Assembly (NCBI GenBank): GCA_900542445.1
Contig: UQNN01000007.1
Location: forward strand, 62,001 to 126,000
Reading direction: 5' to 3'
Origin: an uncultured Eubacteriales bacterium
GTDB taxonomy: Bacteria > Bacillota > Clostridia > Christensenellales > Aristaeellaceae
Length of the DNA: 64,000 nt
Shown: positions 16,059 through 24,028 of the stretch, piece by piece
How positions within the stretch are numbered: the stretch's first letter is position 1
How the letters are laid out: each line of letters begins with the position of its first letter
The notes under the pieces: generated by a model
What the model saw: only the letters and a program-made list of their open reading frames with translations
Databases searched by the model: none
Told to the model about the DNA's origin: nothing
Made by a program: the position numbers and the translations under genes

Positions 16059-17441
16059 TCAAACGCTGAACGCGTCGAGCCACGCCTGCCCGGCCTTGAT
16101 GCTCGCCTCTACGCGGTTTGGCGCAGGGCCGCCCGGCACGTCGCGCAATTCTACACAGGCGTGCATGGAGCAGGCTTCATACACATCCGCCTCAAACAGT
16201 TCGGAGAAGGTTTTCAGTTCATCCAGCGACAGATCCAGAATCGCCTTGTTCTCCTTCACGCAATGCAGCACCAGATGACCGATGACCGCGTGCGCGTCGC
16301 GAAACGGCATGCCCTTCTTGACAAGGTAATCCGCCGCATCCGTCGCGTTGGTGAAGCCGCCCGCCGCGCCGCGCGCCATGTTCTCCGTGTTGAAGGTGCA
16401 GGCCGCCAGCATCGCGTTGAACACGACCAGCGACTTGACCAGCGTATCGCGCGCGTCGAACAGCGCTTCCTTATCCTCCTGCATGTCCTTGTTATAGGCC
16501 AGCGGCAGCCCCTTGAGCGTGGTCAGCAGACCCGTCAGGTCGCCGTAGACGCGGCCCGTCTTGCCGCGGATCAGCTCGGCCACGTCGGGATTCTTCTTCT
16601 GCGGCATGATGGAAGAGCCCGTCGCATAGGCGTCGTCCATCTCCACAAAGCGGAATTCGTGGCTGTTCCAGAGAATCAGCTCTTCGCAGAAACGGGAGAG
16701 GTGCATCATGCACACGGAGGCAGCGTAGAGATAGTCGCAGACAAAGTCGCGGTCAGCCACGCCGTCCAGGCTATTCTGTGTGATGGCCGAGAAACCCAGC
16801 AGCTCCGCCACACGCTCACGGTTCAGCGGATAGGTCGTGCCCGCCAGCGCGCCGGAACCCAATGGCATCACGTCCGCGTGGGCGTAGACCTCCTTCATCC
16901 GCTGCATGTCGCGGGTGAACATCTGAAAATACGCCATCATGTGATGGCCGAGGGTGATCGGCTGGGCGCGCTGCAAATGCGTATAGCCGGGCATGATAGT
17001 ATGCGTGTTCTTTTTCGCGATGGTCAGCAGGGTTTCGCAGAGTTCGCGCTGGAGCGACGCGGCTTCCTTCGCGGCGTCCTTGACATACATGCGGCCGTCG
17101 AGCGCCACCTGATCGTTGCGGCTGCGGCCCGTGTGCAGGCGCTTGCCCGCGTCGCCGATGCGCTCGATGAGCAGCTTTTCCACGTTCATGTGGATATCCT
17201 CCGCATCCAGCTCAAACTGTACCTTACCCGCCGCGATATCCGCTTCAATGCCTTTCAATCCTTCGACAATCGCGTCCGCGTCGGCTTGGGGAATGATCCC
17301 CTGCTCGCCAAGCATCGTCGCGTGCGCAATCGATCCGGCGATATCCTGATGATAAAGCCGCTTGTCAAAGGTGATGGAAGAATGGAAGTCATCGACAAGC
17401 CCGTCGGTTTTCTTTTCAAAGCGTCCGCCCCAGAGTTTCAT
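16059..17441 (-). CDS. argH: Argininosuccinate lyase
   Basis: 460 aa, the usual length. Splits argininosuccinate to arginine and fumarate in the last step of arginine synthesis. The N-terminus MKLWGGRFEKKTDGLVDDF is diagnostic, and the superfamily signature GSSIMPQKKNPD sits near residue 280 with the mobile catalytic serine. HTGRSRNDQV near residue 110 is also canonical. The start is fixed by AAGGAGG 6 bases upstream; the longer open frame before it is not coding. Follows argG on the same strand with a family A repeat of about 150 bp in between. Confidence 0.97.
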   Translation of the reverse strand: MKLWGGRFEKKTDGLVDDFHSSITFDKRLYHQDIAGSIAHATMLGEQGIIPQADADAIVEGLKGIEADIAAGKVQFELDAEDIHMNVEKLLIERIGDAGKRLHTGRSRNDQVALDGRMYVKDAAKEAASLQRELCETLLTIAKKNTHTIMPGYTHLQRAQPITLGHHMMAYFQMFTRDMQRMKEVYAHADVMPLGSGALAGTTYPLNRERVAELLGFSAITQNSLDGVADRDFVCDYLYAASVCMMHLSRFCEELILWNSHEFRFVEMDDAYATGSSIMPQKKNPDVAELIRGKTGRVYGDLTGLLTTLKGLPLAYNKDMQEDKEALFDARDTLVKSLVVFNAMLAACTFNTENMARGAAGGFTNATDAADYLVKKGMPFRDAHAVIGHLVLHCVKENKAILDLSLDELKTFSELFEADVYEACSMHACVELRDVPGGPAPNRVEASIKAGQAWLDAFSV

Positions 17442-17466
17442 GGAAACCTCCTTGTGTATGTAAAAA

Positions 17467-17618
17467 GGGGAACGTTGGGGCTTTGCCCCAAACCCTACCA
17501 AGAACCTGAGGTTCTTGGATTTCCCTCCTCCGCTTCGCGGCATGCCGCGAAGCGATGCGGAAGGTGTCGGGAACTCAGTTCCTGACCGGGGTTTGGGGCA
17601 GCGCCCCAAGCGTTCCCC
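17467..17618. repeat. Family A nested-palindrome repeat, best copy (between argG and argH)
   Basis: The ends are inverted copies of each other over about 30 bp (GGGGAACGTTGGGGC... on the left, ...AAGCGTTCCCC on the right), and each end is itself a GGGGC...GCCCC hairpin. Inside are AAGAACCTGAGGTTCTT (17500-17516 region) and CGCTTCGCGGCA/TGCCGCGAAGCG. No open frame. It splits what would otherwise be a tight arg operon. Confidence 0.8.
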
Positions 17619-17629
17619 TTCGGGATAAC

Positions 17630-18859
17630 TTACTTTTCCAAACCGGCCTTTTCCTTCATCATGGCCTGAACCTTGAGCGGCAGACCGTAGAGGTTGATGA
17701 AGCCGGCGGCATCCTTGTGGCTGTACATCTCGCCGGAATCGCCGAATGTCGCGATGTCCTCCATGTACAGGCTGTACGGAGAGGTCACGCCCGCGCCGAT
17801 GCAGTTGCCCTTGTAGAGCTTGAGCTTCGCCGTGCCGGTCACATACTTCTGGGTCACATCTACAAACGCGGACAGGCTCTCGCGCAGCGGCGCATACCAC
17901 AGGCCGTTGTACACCAGCTCGGCAAACTTCACCGCCACCTGATCCTTGTAATGCGCGGTGTCGCGGTCAACGGTAATCTCTTCCAGATTGCGGTGCGCGG
18001 CATAGAGCAGCGTTCCGCCGGGGGTCTCGTACACACCGCGGGACTTCATGCCCACCAGACGGTTCTCCACCATGTCCGCAATGCCCACGCCGTTGCGCGC
18101 GGCGATTTCGTTGCAGGTTTCCAGCAGCTTCACCGCGTCCATCTTCTCGCCGTTGACGGCCACCGGAATGCCCTGCTCAAAGTCAATGGTCACATATTCC
18201 GGCTTGTCCGGCGCGTCTTCCGGATATTTGCAGATCAACGGCAGATCGCGCGGCGGCTCGTTGGCCGGATCTTCCAGATCGCATCCCTCGTGAGAGAGAT
18301 GCCAGATGTTGCGATCCATCGAATACGGACGATCCTTCTTCACCGGGACGGGGATGCCGCGCGCGTCGGCATACTCGATTTCCTCTTCGCGGGTCTTGAT
18401 ATCCCACTCGCGCCACGGCGCGATAATCGGCATGTTCGGCGCAAACGCCTTGATGGAAAGCTCGAAACGCACCTGATCGTTGCCCTTGCCGGTGCAGCCG
18501 TGGCAGATGGCGTCGCAGCCTTCCTTCTCGGCGATTTCAACCAGACGCTTGGCAATCAGCGGACGGGCGAAAGACGTACCCAGCAGATACTTGCCCTCGT
18601 AGATGGCGTCAGCCTTGAGCGTCGGCCAGATGAAGTCCTCGACAAACTCCTTGCGCAGATCTTCAATATAAAGCTTCTCCGCACCGGTCTTCTTGGCCTT
18701 CTCGTGCAGCGGCGCAAGCTCTTCGCCCTGCCCCACGTCAGCCGCGCAGCAAACCACGGCGCAGCCGTAGTTCTCCTTGAGCCACGGGATGATGATGGAC
18801 GTATCCAGGCCGCCGGAATACGCCAGCAGCACACGCTTGTAAGTCTTCTTATCCGCCAT
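17630..18859 (-). CDS. argG: Argininosuccinate synthase
   Basis: 409 aa, normal length. Joins citrulline and aspartate using ATP. The N-terminal ATP-loop VLLAYSGGLDTSIIIPWL starts near residue 9, and the citrulline/aspartate region GCTGKGNDQVRFE near 120 is conserved. The start at MADKKTYKR is chosen because GGAGGG lies 7 bases upstream of it, while the ATG 15 bases earlier has its own ribosome site inside the frame. Transcribed from a good promoter at 18923-18951 that overlaps an ARG-box-like sequence. Confidence 0.97.
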   Translation of the reverse strand: MADKKTYKRVLLAYSGGLDTSIIIPWLKENYGCAVVCCAADVGQGEELAPLHEKAKKTGAEKLYIEDLRKEFVEDFIWPTLKADAIYEGKYLLGTSFARPLIAKRLVEIAEKEGCDAICHGCTGKGNDQVRFELSIKAFAPNMPIIAPWREWDIKTREEEIEYADARGIPVPVKKDRPYSMDRNIWHLSHEGCDLEDPANEPPRDLPLICKYPEDAPDKPEYVTIDFEQGIPVAVNGEKMDAVKLLETCNEIAARNGVGIADMVENRLVGMKSRGVYETPGGTLLYAAHRNLEEITVDRDTAHYKDQVAVKFAELVYNGLWYAPLRESLSAFVDVTQKYVTGTAKLKLYKGNCIGAGVTSPYSLYMEDIATFGDSGEMYSHKDAAGFINLYGLPLKVQAMMKEKAGLEK

Positions 18860-18922
18860 GATGATTCCCTCCATATATCCGCCCGGCGCTTTCGTCGGTG
18901 GAGTTGCTTGTTGATGGTATGG

Positions 18923-18951
18923 ATTATAGCGCGTCGCTCATAAAAATGCAA
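18923..18951 (-). promoter_or_regulatory. argG promoter with possible ArgR half-site
   Basis: TTGCAT (18946-18951), 17 bp, TATAAT (18923-18928) on the minus strand. The -35 is embedded in ATAAAAATGCA (plus strand, 18940-18950), which matches one half and the AT core of the ARG box, the other half being degenerate. Repression by an ArgR/AhrC protein is plausible but the site is imperfect. Confidence 0.7.
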
Positions 18952-19100
18952 TACTTTTGATTAAATATTCCGTCCAAGTCCATGTTTTCATCAGCTTTAT
19001 CTAGAAAATACCGTTTTCAAATGGATAAAAATACCGTCTGCACGTCTTTTTTATGCATAGCCGGATGTATATGCAGTTTTTGAAGAACATACGGCTTCGA

Positions 19101-19129
19101 TTGACAGACAGCACAAAATACGTTAAACT
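19101..19129 (+). promoter_or_regulatory. Promoter of the ruv operon
   Basis: TTGACA (19101-19106), 17 bp, TAAACT (19124-19129). Initiation near 19136 lies inside the longer ruvC open frame and so supports the TTG start at 19182. Confidence 0.8.
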
Positions 19130-19181
19130 GTTTTCTGAGAATTTGTGCGGTAAACAGATGAAGCAAAAGGCGGAGACTTTT

Positions 19182-19676
19182 TTGAGAATACTGGGCATTG
19201 ACCCCGGTCTGGCGACAATGGGCTGGGGCGTGATCGAGGCGGACGGCTACCGGGAAAAGCTGGTGCAGTACGGCGCGCTGATTACCTATCCGCGCGACAC
19301 CTTTCCCACGCGTCTGCGGTGCATTTACACCGGCGTGCAGGGGCTCTTGCAGACCTTCAAGCCGGACGAAATTGCGTTTGAGGAATTGTTTTTCTCCAAA
19401 AACGTGACGACAGGCATACAGGTCGGCGGCGCGCGCGGCGTGGCGCTGGTCGCCTGCCAGGCCTATACGGATAAACTGTTTGAATATACGCCGATGCAGA
19501 TCAAGCAGGCGGTCGTCGGCTACGGCGGCGCGGACAAGCATCAGGTTCAGATGATGGTGCGGATGCTGCTGGGGCTCAAAGAGATTCCCCGGCCGGACGA
19601 CGCGGCGGACGCGGTGGCCTGCGCCATCACCCACGCGCACGCGGGCGCGGGCCGCGAACATTTCAGAATTAAGTGA
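19182..19676 (+). CDS. ruvC: Holliday junction resolvase RuvC (TTG start)
   Basis: 164 aa, matching the family length of about 165. RuvC cuts Holliday junctions during recombinational repair. The first catalytic Asp is in RILGIDPGLATMGWGV, and later acidic residues are FEELFF near residue 67 and PDDAADAVACAITH near 140. The usual family start is MRILGIDPG, which falls on TTG 19182 with GGCGGAG 7 bases upstream; the alternative ATG at 19158 would add eight residues. First gene of ruvC-ruvA-DUF4250-ruvB. Confidence 0.93.
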   Translation: MRILGIDPGLATMGWGVIEADGYREKLVQYGALITYPRDTFPTRLRCIYTGVQGLLQTFKPDEIAFEELFFSKNVTTGIQVGGARGVALVACQAYTDKLFEYTPMQIKQAVVGYGGADKHQVQMMVRMLLGLKEIPRPDDAADAVACAITHAHAGAGREHFRIK

Positions 19677-19683
19677 GGCTGTC

Positions 19684-20286
19684 ATGATCGATTTTATTGA
19701 AGGCACGGTGGAAAGCAAAGCGCCGGGCGAGCTGGTCATCTGCGCGGGCGGGGTGGGCTTTCTTTTGATGTGTTCCAACGCAACGCTGGCGGAAGCGCCC
19801 GCGAAGGGCGAAAAATGGCGCTGCTACTCGGTGCTGAACGTGCGCGAGGACGCGATGGAGCTGTTCGGTTTCGCCTCCCGGCAGGAGCGCGCCATGTTTA
19901 AAAAGCTCTGTCAGGTGACGGGCGTCGGCGCGAAAACGGCGCTGGGCGTGCTCTCCGCTCTGCCGATGCGCGATCTGTCCGTGGCGATCGTCACCGGCGA
20001 TGTGACGGCGCTCTCCCGCGCGCCGGGCATCGGCAAAAAGACGGCGCAGCGCATTGTTTTGGAACTCAAGGACAAAGTAGAACAGCAGGACGTTTCCGTC
20101 CCCGCCGGAACAGGCGCGCCTGCGGCTCCCGTCGTCGGCGACGCGCAGCGGGAAGCGCAGGCCGCCTTGCAGGCGCTGGGCTACACCTCCGCCGAGGCGG
20201 CGCGCGCCATCAACCTCGTGCGCGATCAGGCGGATACCGTCGATGCGCTGATTATGCTGGCCCTGCGCCAGATCGGTTCACTCTGA
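19684..20286 (+). CDS. ruvA: Holliday junction branch migration protein RuvA
   Basis: 200 aa, normal length. Three domains are visible: an N-terminal OB fold (MIDFIEGTVESKAPGELVI), paired helix-hairpin-helix DNA-binding motifs (LCQVTGVGAKTALGVL near 75 and APGIGKKTAQRIVLEL near 112) and a C-terminal RuvB-binding domain (EAQAALQALGYTSAEAARAI near 158). It starts 7 bp after ruvC with GAGGCTG upstream. Holds the junction while RuvB pumps DNA. Confidence 0.96.
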   Translation: MIDFIEGTVESKAPGELVICAGGVGFLLMCSNATLAEAPAKGEKWRCYSVLNVREDAMELFGFASRQERAMFKKLCQVTGVGAKTALGVLSALPMRDLSVAIVTGDVTALSRAPGIGKKTAQRIVLELKDKVEQQDVSVPAGTGAPAAPVVGDAQREAQAALQALGYTSAEAARAINLVRDQADTVDALIMLALRQIGSL

Positions 20287-20311
20287 CAAGCAAACACAAC
20301 AAGGAGGCGTT

Positions 20312-20491
20312 ATGATGAAACTGCCCGAAGACCCCGTCATGCTGCTGAGTTTTGTCAACATGAAACTGCGCGACCAATACGCGTCGCTGGATGATCTCTG
20401 CGACGATCTGAACGTTTTGAGCGTCGAGCTGGAAGAGAAGCTGGGCGAAATCGGCTATTTCTATAACGCCAAGGAAAACCGCTTTGTCTGA
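20312..20491 (+). CDS. DUF4250 domain small protein
   Basis: 59 aa (MMKLPEDPVMLLSFVNMKL... to ...GYFYNAKENRFV). The motif LPEDPVMLLSFVNMKLRD and the ending IGYFYNAKENRFV are the DUF4250 pattern of small Firmicutes proteins of unknown function. A strong AAGGAGG lies 4-5 bases before the first ATG. It sits in the ruv operon, 25 bp after ruvA and 92 bp before ruvB. Probably a small acidic helical cytosolic protein; whether it has anything to do with recombination is unknown. Confidence 0.88.
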   Translation: MMKLPEDPVMLLSFVNMKLRDQYASLDDLCDDLNVLSVELEEKLGEIGYFYNAKENRFV

Positions 20492-20583
20492 AAGCCGACC
20501 TGCCGGCATTCTGCGGACGCGCCATGCGCGCCCCTTGTTTGAAATGCGCTTTTTGGGGGATACACAACAATAGAGGTAAAGAC

Positions 20584-21621
20584 ATGGAAGAAGAAAGACT
20601 CGTGATGAGCGGCTTCCGCGAGGAAGAAGATGATCAGGAAGGCAGTCTCCGCCCCAAAACCCTGCGTGAATACGTGGGACAGCAGGCAGTGAAGGACAGC
20701 CTGAACATCTACATTCAGGCCGCCCGGCAGCGGCGGGATTCGCTCGATCACATTCTGCTCTACGGCCCGCCGGGTCTGGGCAAAACGACGCTCGCGGGCA
20801 TTGTCGCCAGCGAGATGGGCCAAAACATCCGCGTGACCAGCGGACCGGCCATCGAGCGCGCGGGCGATCTGGCCAGCCTGCTGACCAACCTGTCCAGCGG
20901 CGACGTGCTGTTCATCGATGAAATCCATCGCCTGTCGCATGCGGTGGAAGAGGTGCTCTACCCCGCGATGGAGGATTACGCGCTGGATATCATGATCGGC
21001 AAAGGCCCGTCGGCGCGCAGCATCCGTCTCGACCTGCCGAAATTCACGCTCATCGGCGCGACGACGCGTGCGGGTTCGCTCTCCGCGCCGCTGCGCGACC
21101 GATTCGGCATCATTTTCCGCTTGCAGATGTACACGACCGAAGAGCTGATGCAGATTGTGCACCACTCTGCGGGCGTCTTAAACATTCAGGCGGAAGAGGA
21201 CGGCGTGCGCGAGATTGCGCGCCGAAGCCGCGGTACGCCGCGCATTGTCAACCGCCTGCTCAAGCGCGTGCGCGACTATGCCCAGGTGCGCGGCGACGGC
21301 GTAATCACCAAACAGATGGCGCAGGAAGCCCTGACGCTGCTGGACGTGGACGATCTCGGCCTTGACCGTGTGGACAGGACGATCCTGACCACGATGATGA
21401 AGAAATTCGACGGCCGTCCGGTAGGTCTTGATACGCTGGCGGCGACGACCGGCGAGGACGCGGTGACGATCGAAGACGTTGTCGAGCCGTATCTGATGCA
21501 GCTGGGCTTCATCATGCGCACCCCGCGCGGACGCATCTGCACACAGGCCGCCTACGACCACATGAAAATCCCAATGCCTCAGTCCGGCAAGCTGGACGGG
21601 CAGACGAGTTTACTGGATTAA
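20584..21621 (+). CDS. ruvB: Holliday junction branch migration helicase RuvB
   Basis: 345 aa. AAA+ ATPase that forms hexameric motors on RuvA-bound junctions. Walker A GPPGLGKTTLA near residue 62, Walker B LFIDEIHRL near 112, sensor 1 GATTRAG near 160 and the arginine finger in PLRDRFG near 172 are all intact, followed by the C-terminal winged helix (TLAATTGEDAVTIEDV). The start is set at ATG 20584 (MEEERLVMSGF) with AGAGG about 8 bases upstream; the extra 20 codons upstream have no ribosome site. Confidence 0.97.
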   Translation: MEEERLVMSGFREEEDDQEGSLRPKTLREYVGQQAVKDSLNIYIQAARQRRDSLDHILLYGPPGLGKTTLAGIVASEMGQNIRVTSGPAIERAGDLASLLTNLSSGDVLFIDEIHRLSHAVEEVLYPAMEDYALDIMIGKGPSARSIRLDLPKFTLIGATTRAGSLSAPLRDRFGIIFRLQMYTTEELMQIVHHSAGVLNIQAEEDGVREIARRSRGTPRIVNRLLKRVRDYAQVRGDGVITKQMAQEALTLLDVDDLGLDRVDRTILTTMMKKFDGRPVGLDTLAATTGEDAVTIEDVVEPYLMQLGFIMRTPRGRICTQAAYDHMKIPMPQSGKLDGQTSLLD

Positions 21622-21630
21622 CGGAGGGTT

Positions 21631-21767
21631 CGTTGGGGCGCTGCCCCAAACCCCGGAAGGAACCTGAGGTTCCTTCACCTCCCACATATTGCCTTGCGGC
21701 ATGCCGCAAGGCAATATGTGGGGTTTAGGGTCTAAGACCCCAAGCAGGTTTGGGCGGCAGCCCAACG
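21631..21767. repeat. Family A repeat between ruvB and queA, with 42-bp perfect palindrome
   Basis: Inverted ends CGTTGGGGC...GCCCCAAACC and GGTTTGGGC...GCCCAACG enclose AAGGAACCTGAGGTTCCTT and a perfect 42-bp palindrome (21681-21722, arms CCCACATATTGCCTTGCGGCA plus complement). It holds no open frame. Confidence 0.8.
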
Positions 21768-21795
21768 TAGCCCTTGCACAGAAAAGAGAGTTGCC

Positions 21796-22842
21796 ATGAA
21801 AACCAGTGATTTTGATTATGAACTTCCGCAGGAACTCATCGCGCAAACCCCCGTCGAACCGCGCGATAGCAGCCGCCTGCTCGTCTACCATCGCGATACC
21901 GGCGCGGTCGAGCATAAAATCTTCCGCGACGTGATCGATTACCTCAACCCCGGCGACGTGCTCGTCATCAACCAGACGCGCGTCATCCCCGCGCGCCTGT
22001 ACGGCGTGAAGGAAGGCACGGGCGGCGCAATCGAGTTTCTGCTCCTCCGCCGTCTCAACCTCACCGATTGGGAAGTCATTCTCAAGCCCGGCAAAAAGGC
22101 CAAGCCCGGCGCGCGCTTCGTGTTCGGCAACGGCGAGCTCGTCGCCGAAATCCTGACCATCAGCGAAGACGGCGGGCGCACCGTGCGCTTCTTCTATGAG
22201 GGCGTGTTCGAGGATGTGCTCGACCGCCTCGGCCAAATGCCCCTGCCGCCGTATATCCACGAAAAACTGGAAGATAAGACGCGCTACCAGACCGTCTATG
22301 CCAAGGTGGACGGCAGCGCTGCCGCGCCGACGGCCGGCCTGCACTTTACGCCGGAACTGCTCGAAAAAATCAAGCGGAAGGGCATCGACGTCGTGCCCGT
22401 GCTGCTGCACGTCGGTCTGGGCACATTCCGACCCGTCAAAGAGGAAGACGTGGCCGACCACCATATGCACAGCGAATATTACGAGGTCACGCCTGAACAG
22501 GCGGCCGCGATTAACGCCGCCCGCGCGCGCGGCGGCCGCATCGTCTGCGTCGGCACAACGAGCGTGCGCACGCTGGAAACCGTCTCGACGGAGGACGGCA
22601 TCGTGCACCCCGGCAGCGGCTTCACCCAGATTTTCATCACCCCCGGCGTGAAGATCAAGGCGGTGGACGCGCTCATCACCAACTTCCACCTGCCGCAGAG
22701 CACGCTGCTCATGCTCATCTCCGCGCTGATGGGCCGCGAAAACGCGCTGGCCGTCTATAAGCAGGCCGTGGAAGAAAGATACCGCTTTTTCTCCTTCGGC
22801 GACGCGATGATGATTACCGGCGAATCGAAAAAGAACGGCTAA
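21796..22842 (+). CDS. queA: S-adenosylmethionine:tRNA ribosyltransferase-isomerase
   Basis: 348 aa, typical. Transfers and isomerises the ribosyl part of AdoMet onto preQ1 in tRNA, the penultimate step to queuosine in tRNAs with GUN anticodons (the tRNA-Asn(GTT) in this window is a substrate type). Family hallmarks are FDYELPQELIAQTPVEPRD at the N-terminus, VLVINQTRVIPARL near 55, PTAGLHFTPELL near 178 and FHLPQSTLLMLI near 296. It follows ruvB across a family A repeat, a common clostridial gene order. The ribosome site AGAGAG is weak. No preQ1 riboswitch is visible upstream. Confidence 0.96.
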   Translation: MKTSDFDYELPQELIAQTPVEPRDSSRLLVYHRDTGAVEHKIFRDVIDYLNPGDVLVINQTRVIPARLYGVKEGTGGAIEFLLLRRLNLTDWEVILKPGKKAKPGARFVFGNGELVAEILTISEDGGRTVRFFYEGVFEDVLDRLGQMPLPPYIHEKLEDKTRYQTVYAKVDGSAAAPTAGLHFTPELLEKIKRKGIDVVPVLLHVGLGTFRPVKEEDVADHHMHSEYYEVTPEQAAAINAARARGGRIVCVGTTSVRTLETVSTEDGIVHPGSGFTQIFITPGVKIKAVDALITNFHLPQSTLLMLISALMGRENALAVYKQAVEERYRFFSFGDAMMITGESKKNG

Positions 22843-22953
22843 CCCCTCCCCCCATTTTCGCCCATTTGTGGCATAGCCAATCCACACTTTTCCGCGTATA
22901 ATAGATATAATTTCACGCCCCGTGCGGGGGCAGACACGAAGGAGTGAATCACG

Positions 22954-23823
22954 ATGGGATACAAACTGTTCAGCGACGTGACGGCCGACGTCAGCGAAGA
23001 GCTGATGCGCGGCATGCCGGAAGTCGAGCTTGTGCCGATGCAGGTAGAGCTTGGCGGCGAAAATTATATCTACGGCCCCGGCGGCGATTTGACCGTCGAG
23101 CATTTCTATGCCGAGCAGCGGGCGGGCAAGTTTGCCAGCACATCTCAAATCAATCCGATGGTCTATCGCGAGTGTTTTGAAAAGACGCTCAAGGCGGGCG
23201 AAGACATCCTCTACCTGTGCTTCTCCTCCGGCCTGTCGAGTACGCTGCAATCCGCCAACCTGTGCGCGCAGGAACTTCGCGAGGAATACCCGGAGCGCAA
23301 GCTGATCGTCGTGGATACCCTCTGCGCCGCCGTCGGCGAAGCGATGCTCGTCCGCGAAGCCGCCCGCAAGCAGCAGGAGGGCCTGACCATCGAAGAGCTG
23401 GCCGCGTGGGTGGAAGAAAACCGCCTGAAAATCTGCCACTGGTTCACCGTCGATTCTTTTGATCACCTCAAGCACGGCGGACGCGTTTCCGCCGCGGCGG
23501 CGGCCGTCGGCACGATGCTGCAAATCAAGCCTCTGCTGCACGTCGATGAGGAAGGCAAACTGCGCGTGGCCGAAAAGCCGCGCGGCCGCAAGCAGGCCAT
23601 CCGCACACAGGTCGCGCACATGAAGGAAGGCTGGACGCCGGAAATGGGCAAGCTGGTCGTCATCGGCCACGGCGACTGCCCGGACGACGTGGAGCAGCTG
23701 CGTCAGGCCGTGCTCAAAGAGTTCCCCGACGCCGACATCCGCGTGGCGTATATCGGCCCGGTCATCGGCGCGCACACCGGCCCCGGCATGCTGGCGCTGA
23801 TCTACTGGGGCATGAATCGGTAA
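22954..23823 (+). CDS. DegV family fatty-acid-binding protein
   Basis: 289 aa. DegV/FakB-type fold: the N-terminal phosphate/lipid-head segment YKLFSDVTADVSEELM, the SQINPM lipid-binding loop near residue 57 (Thr/Ser before Gln), the SGLSSTLQSA segment near 92, and DSFDHLKHGGRVS near 167. Members bind a fatty acid for phosphorylation by FakA; no kinase gene is in this window. AAGGAG lies about 8 bases before the ATG. A TATAAT at 22897-22902 lies upstream without a clear -35. A second DegV gene is at 34939. Confidence 0.92.
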   Translation: MGYKLFSDVTADVSEELMRGMPEVELVPMQVELGGENYIYGPGGDLTVEHFYAEQRAGKFASTSQINPMVYRECFEKTLKAGEDILYLCFSSGLSSTLQSANLCAQELREEYPERKLIVVDTLCAAVGEAMLVREAARKQQEGLTIEELAAWVEENRLKICHWFTVDSFDHLKHGGRVSAAAAAVGTMLQIKPLLHVDEEGKLRVAEKPRGRKQAIRTQVAHMKEGWTPEMGKLVVIGHGDCPDDVEQLRQAVLKEFPDADIRVAYIGPVIGAHTGPGMLALIYWGMNR

Positions 23824-23938
23824 CTCCTTCAGTCTGCTTCGCTGACAGCTCCCTCTGAGAGGGAGCTTTTATTTTAAAAAGCAACTTAAGCCAAATTCAA
23901 AACGCTTAAGTGTCTGCCGAAAGGCAGACGGAAGGAGT
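23823..23938. repeat. Family B repeat (CTCCTTC ends)
   Basis: About 116 bp with inverted ends ACTCCTTCAGTCTGC and GCAGACGGAAGGAGT. Inside are the hairpin GCTCCCTCTGAGAGGGAGC and an AT-rich centre with ACTTAAG/CTTAAGT. Starts at the last base of the DegV stop codon. Confidence 0.78.
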
Positions 23939-24028
23939 CATTTATCCGTTGCAAAACTGTCAACCAAGGCGTATAATGGAAATCGTGCTTTTTTGCGCTT
24001 TAAATCAACAACAAAGGAATTTGCAGCC

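Noticed and set aside
16059..17900. A 613-codon reading of argH extended upstream through the repeat into argG
   Set aside because: The canonical MKLWGGRF start has AAGGAGG; the extension is a frame through a palindromic repeat and antiparallel to nothing conserved.
21622..21795. PreQ1 riboswitch before queA
   Set aside because: The space is a family A repeat; I see no short preQ1-type stem with an adenine-rich tail overlapping the queA ribosome site.
21610..23775. A 721-codon open frame on the minus strand opposite queA and degV
   Set aside because: Shadow of two well-recognised genes; its residues are rich in H, R and A without any motif.
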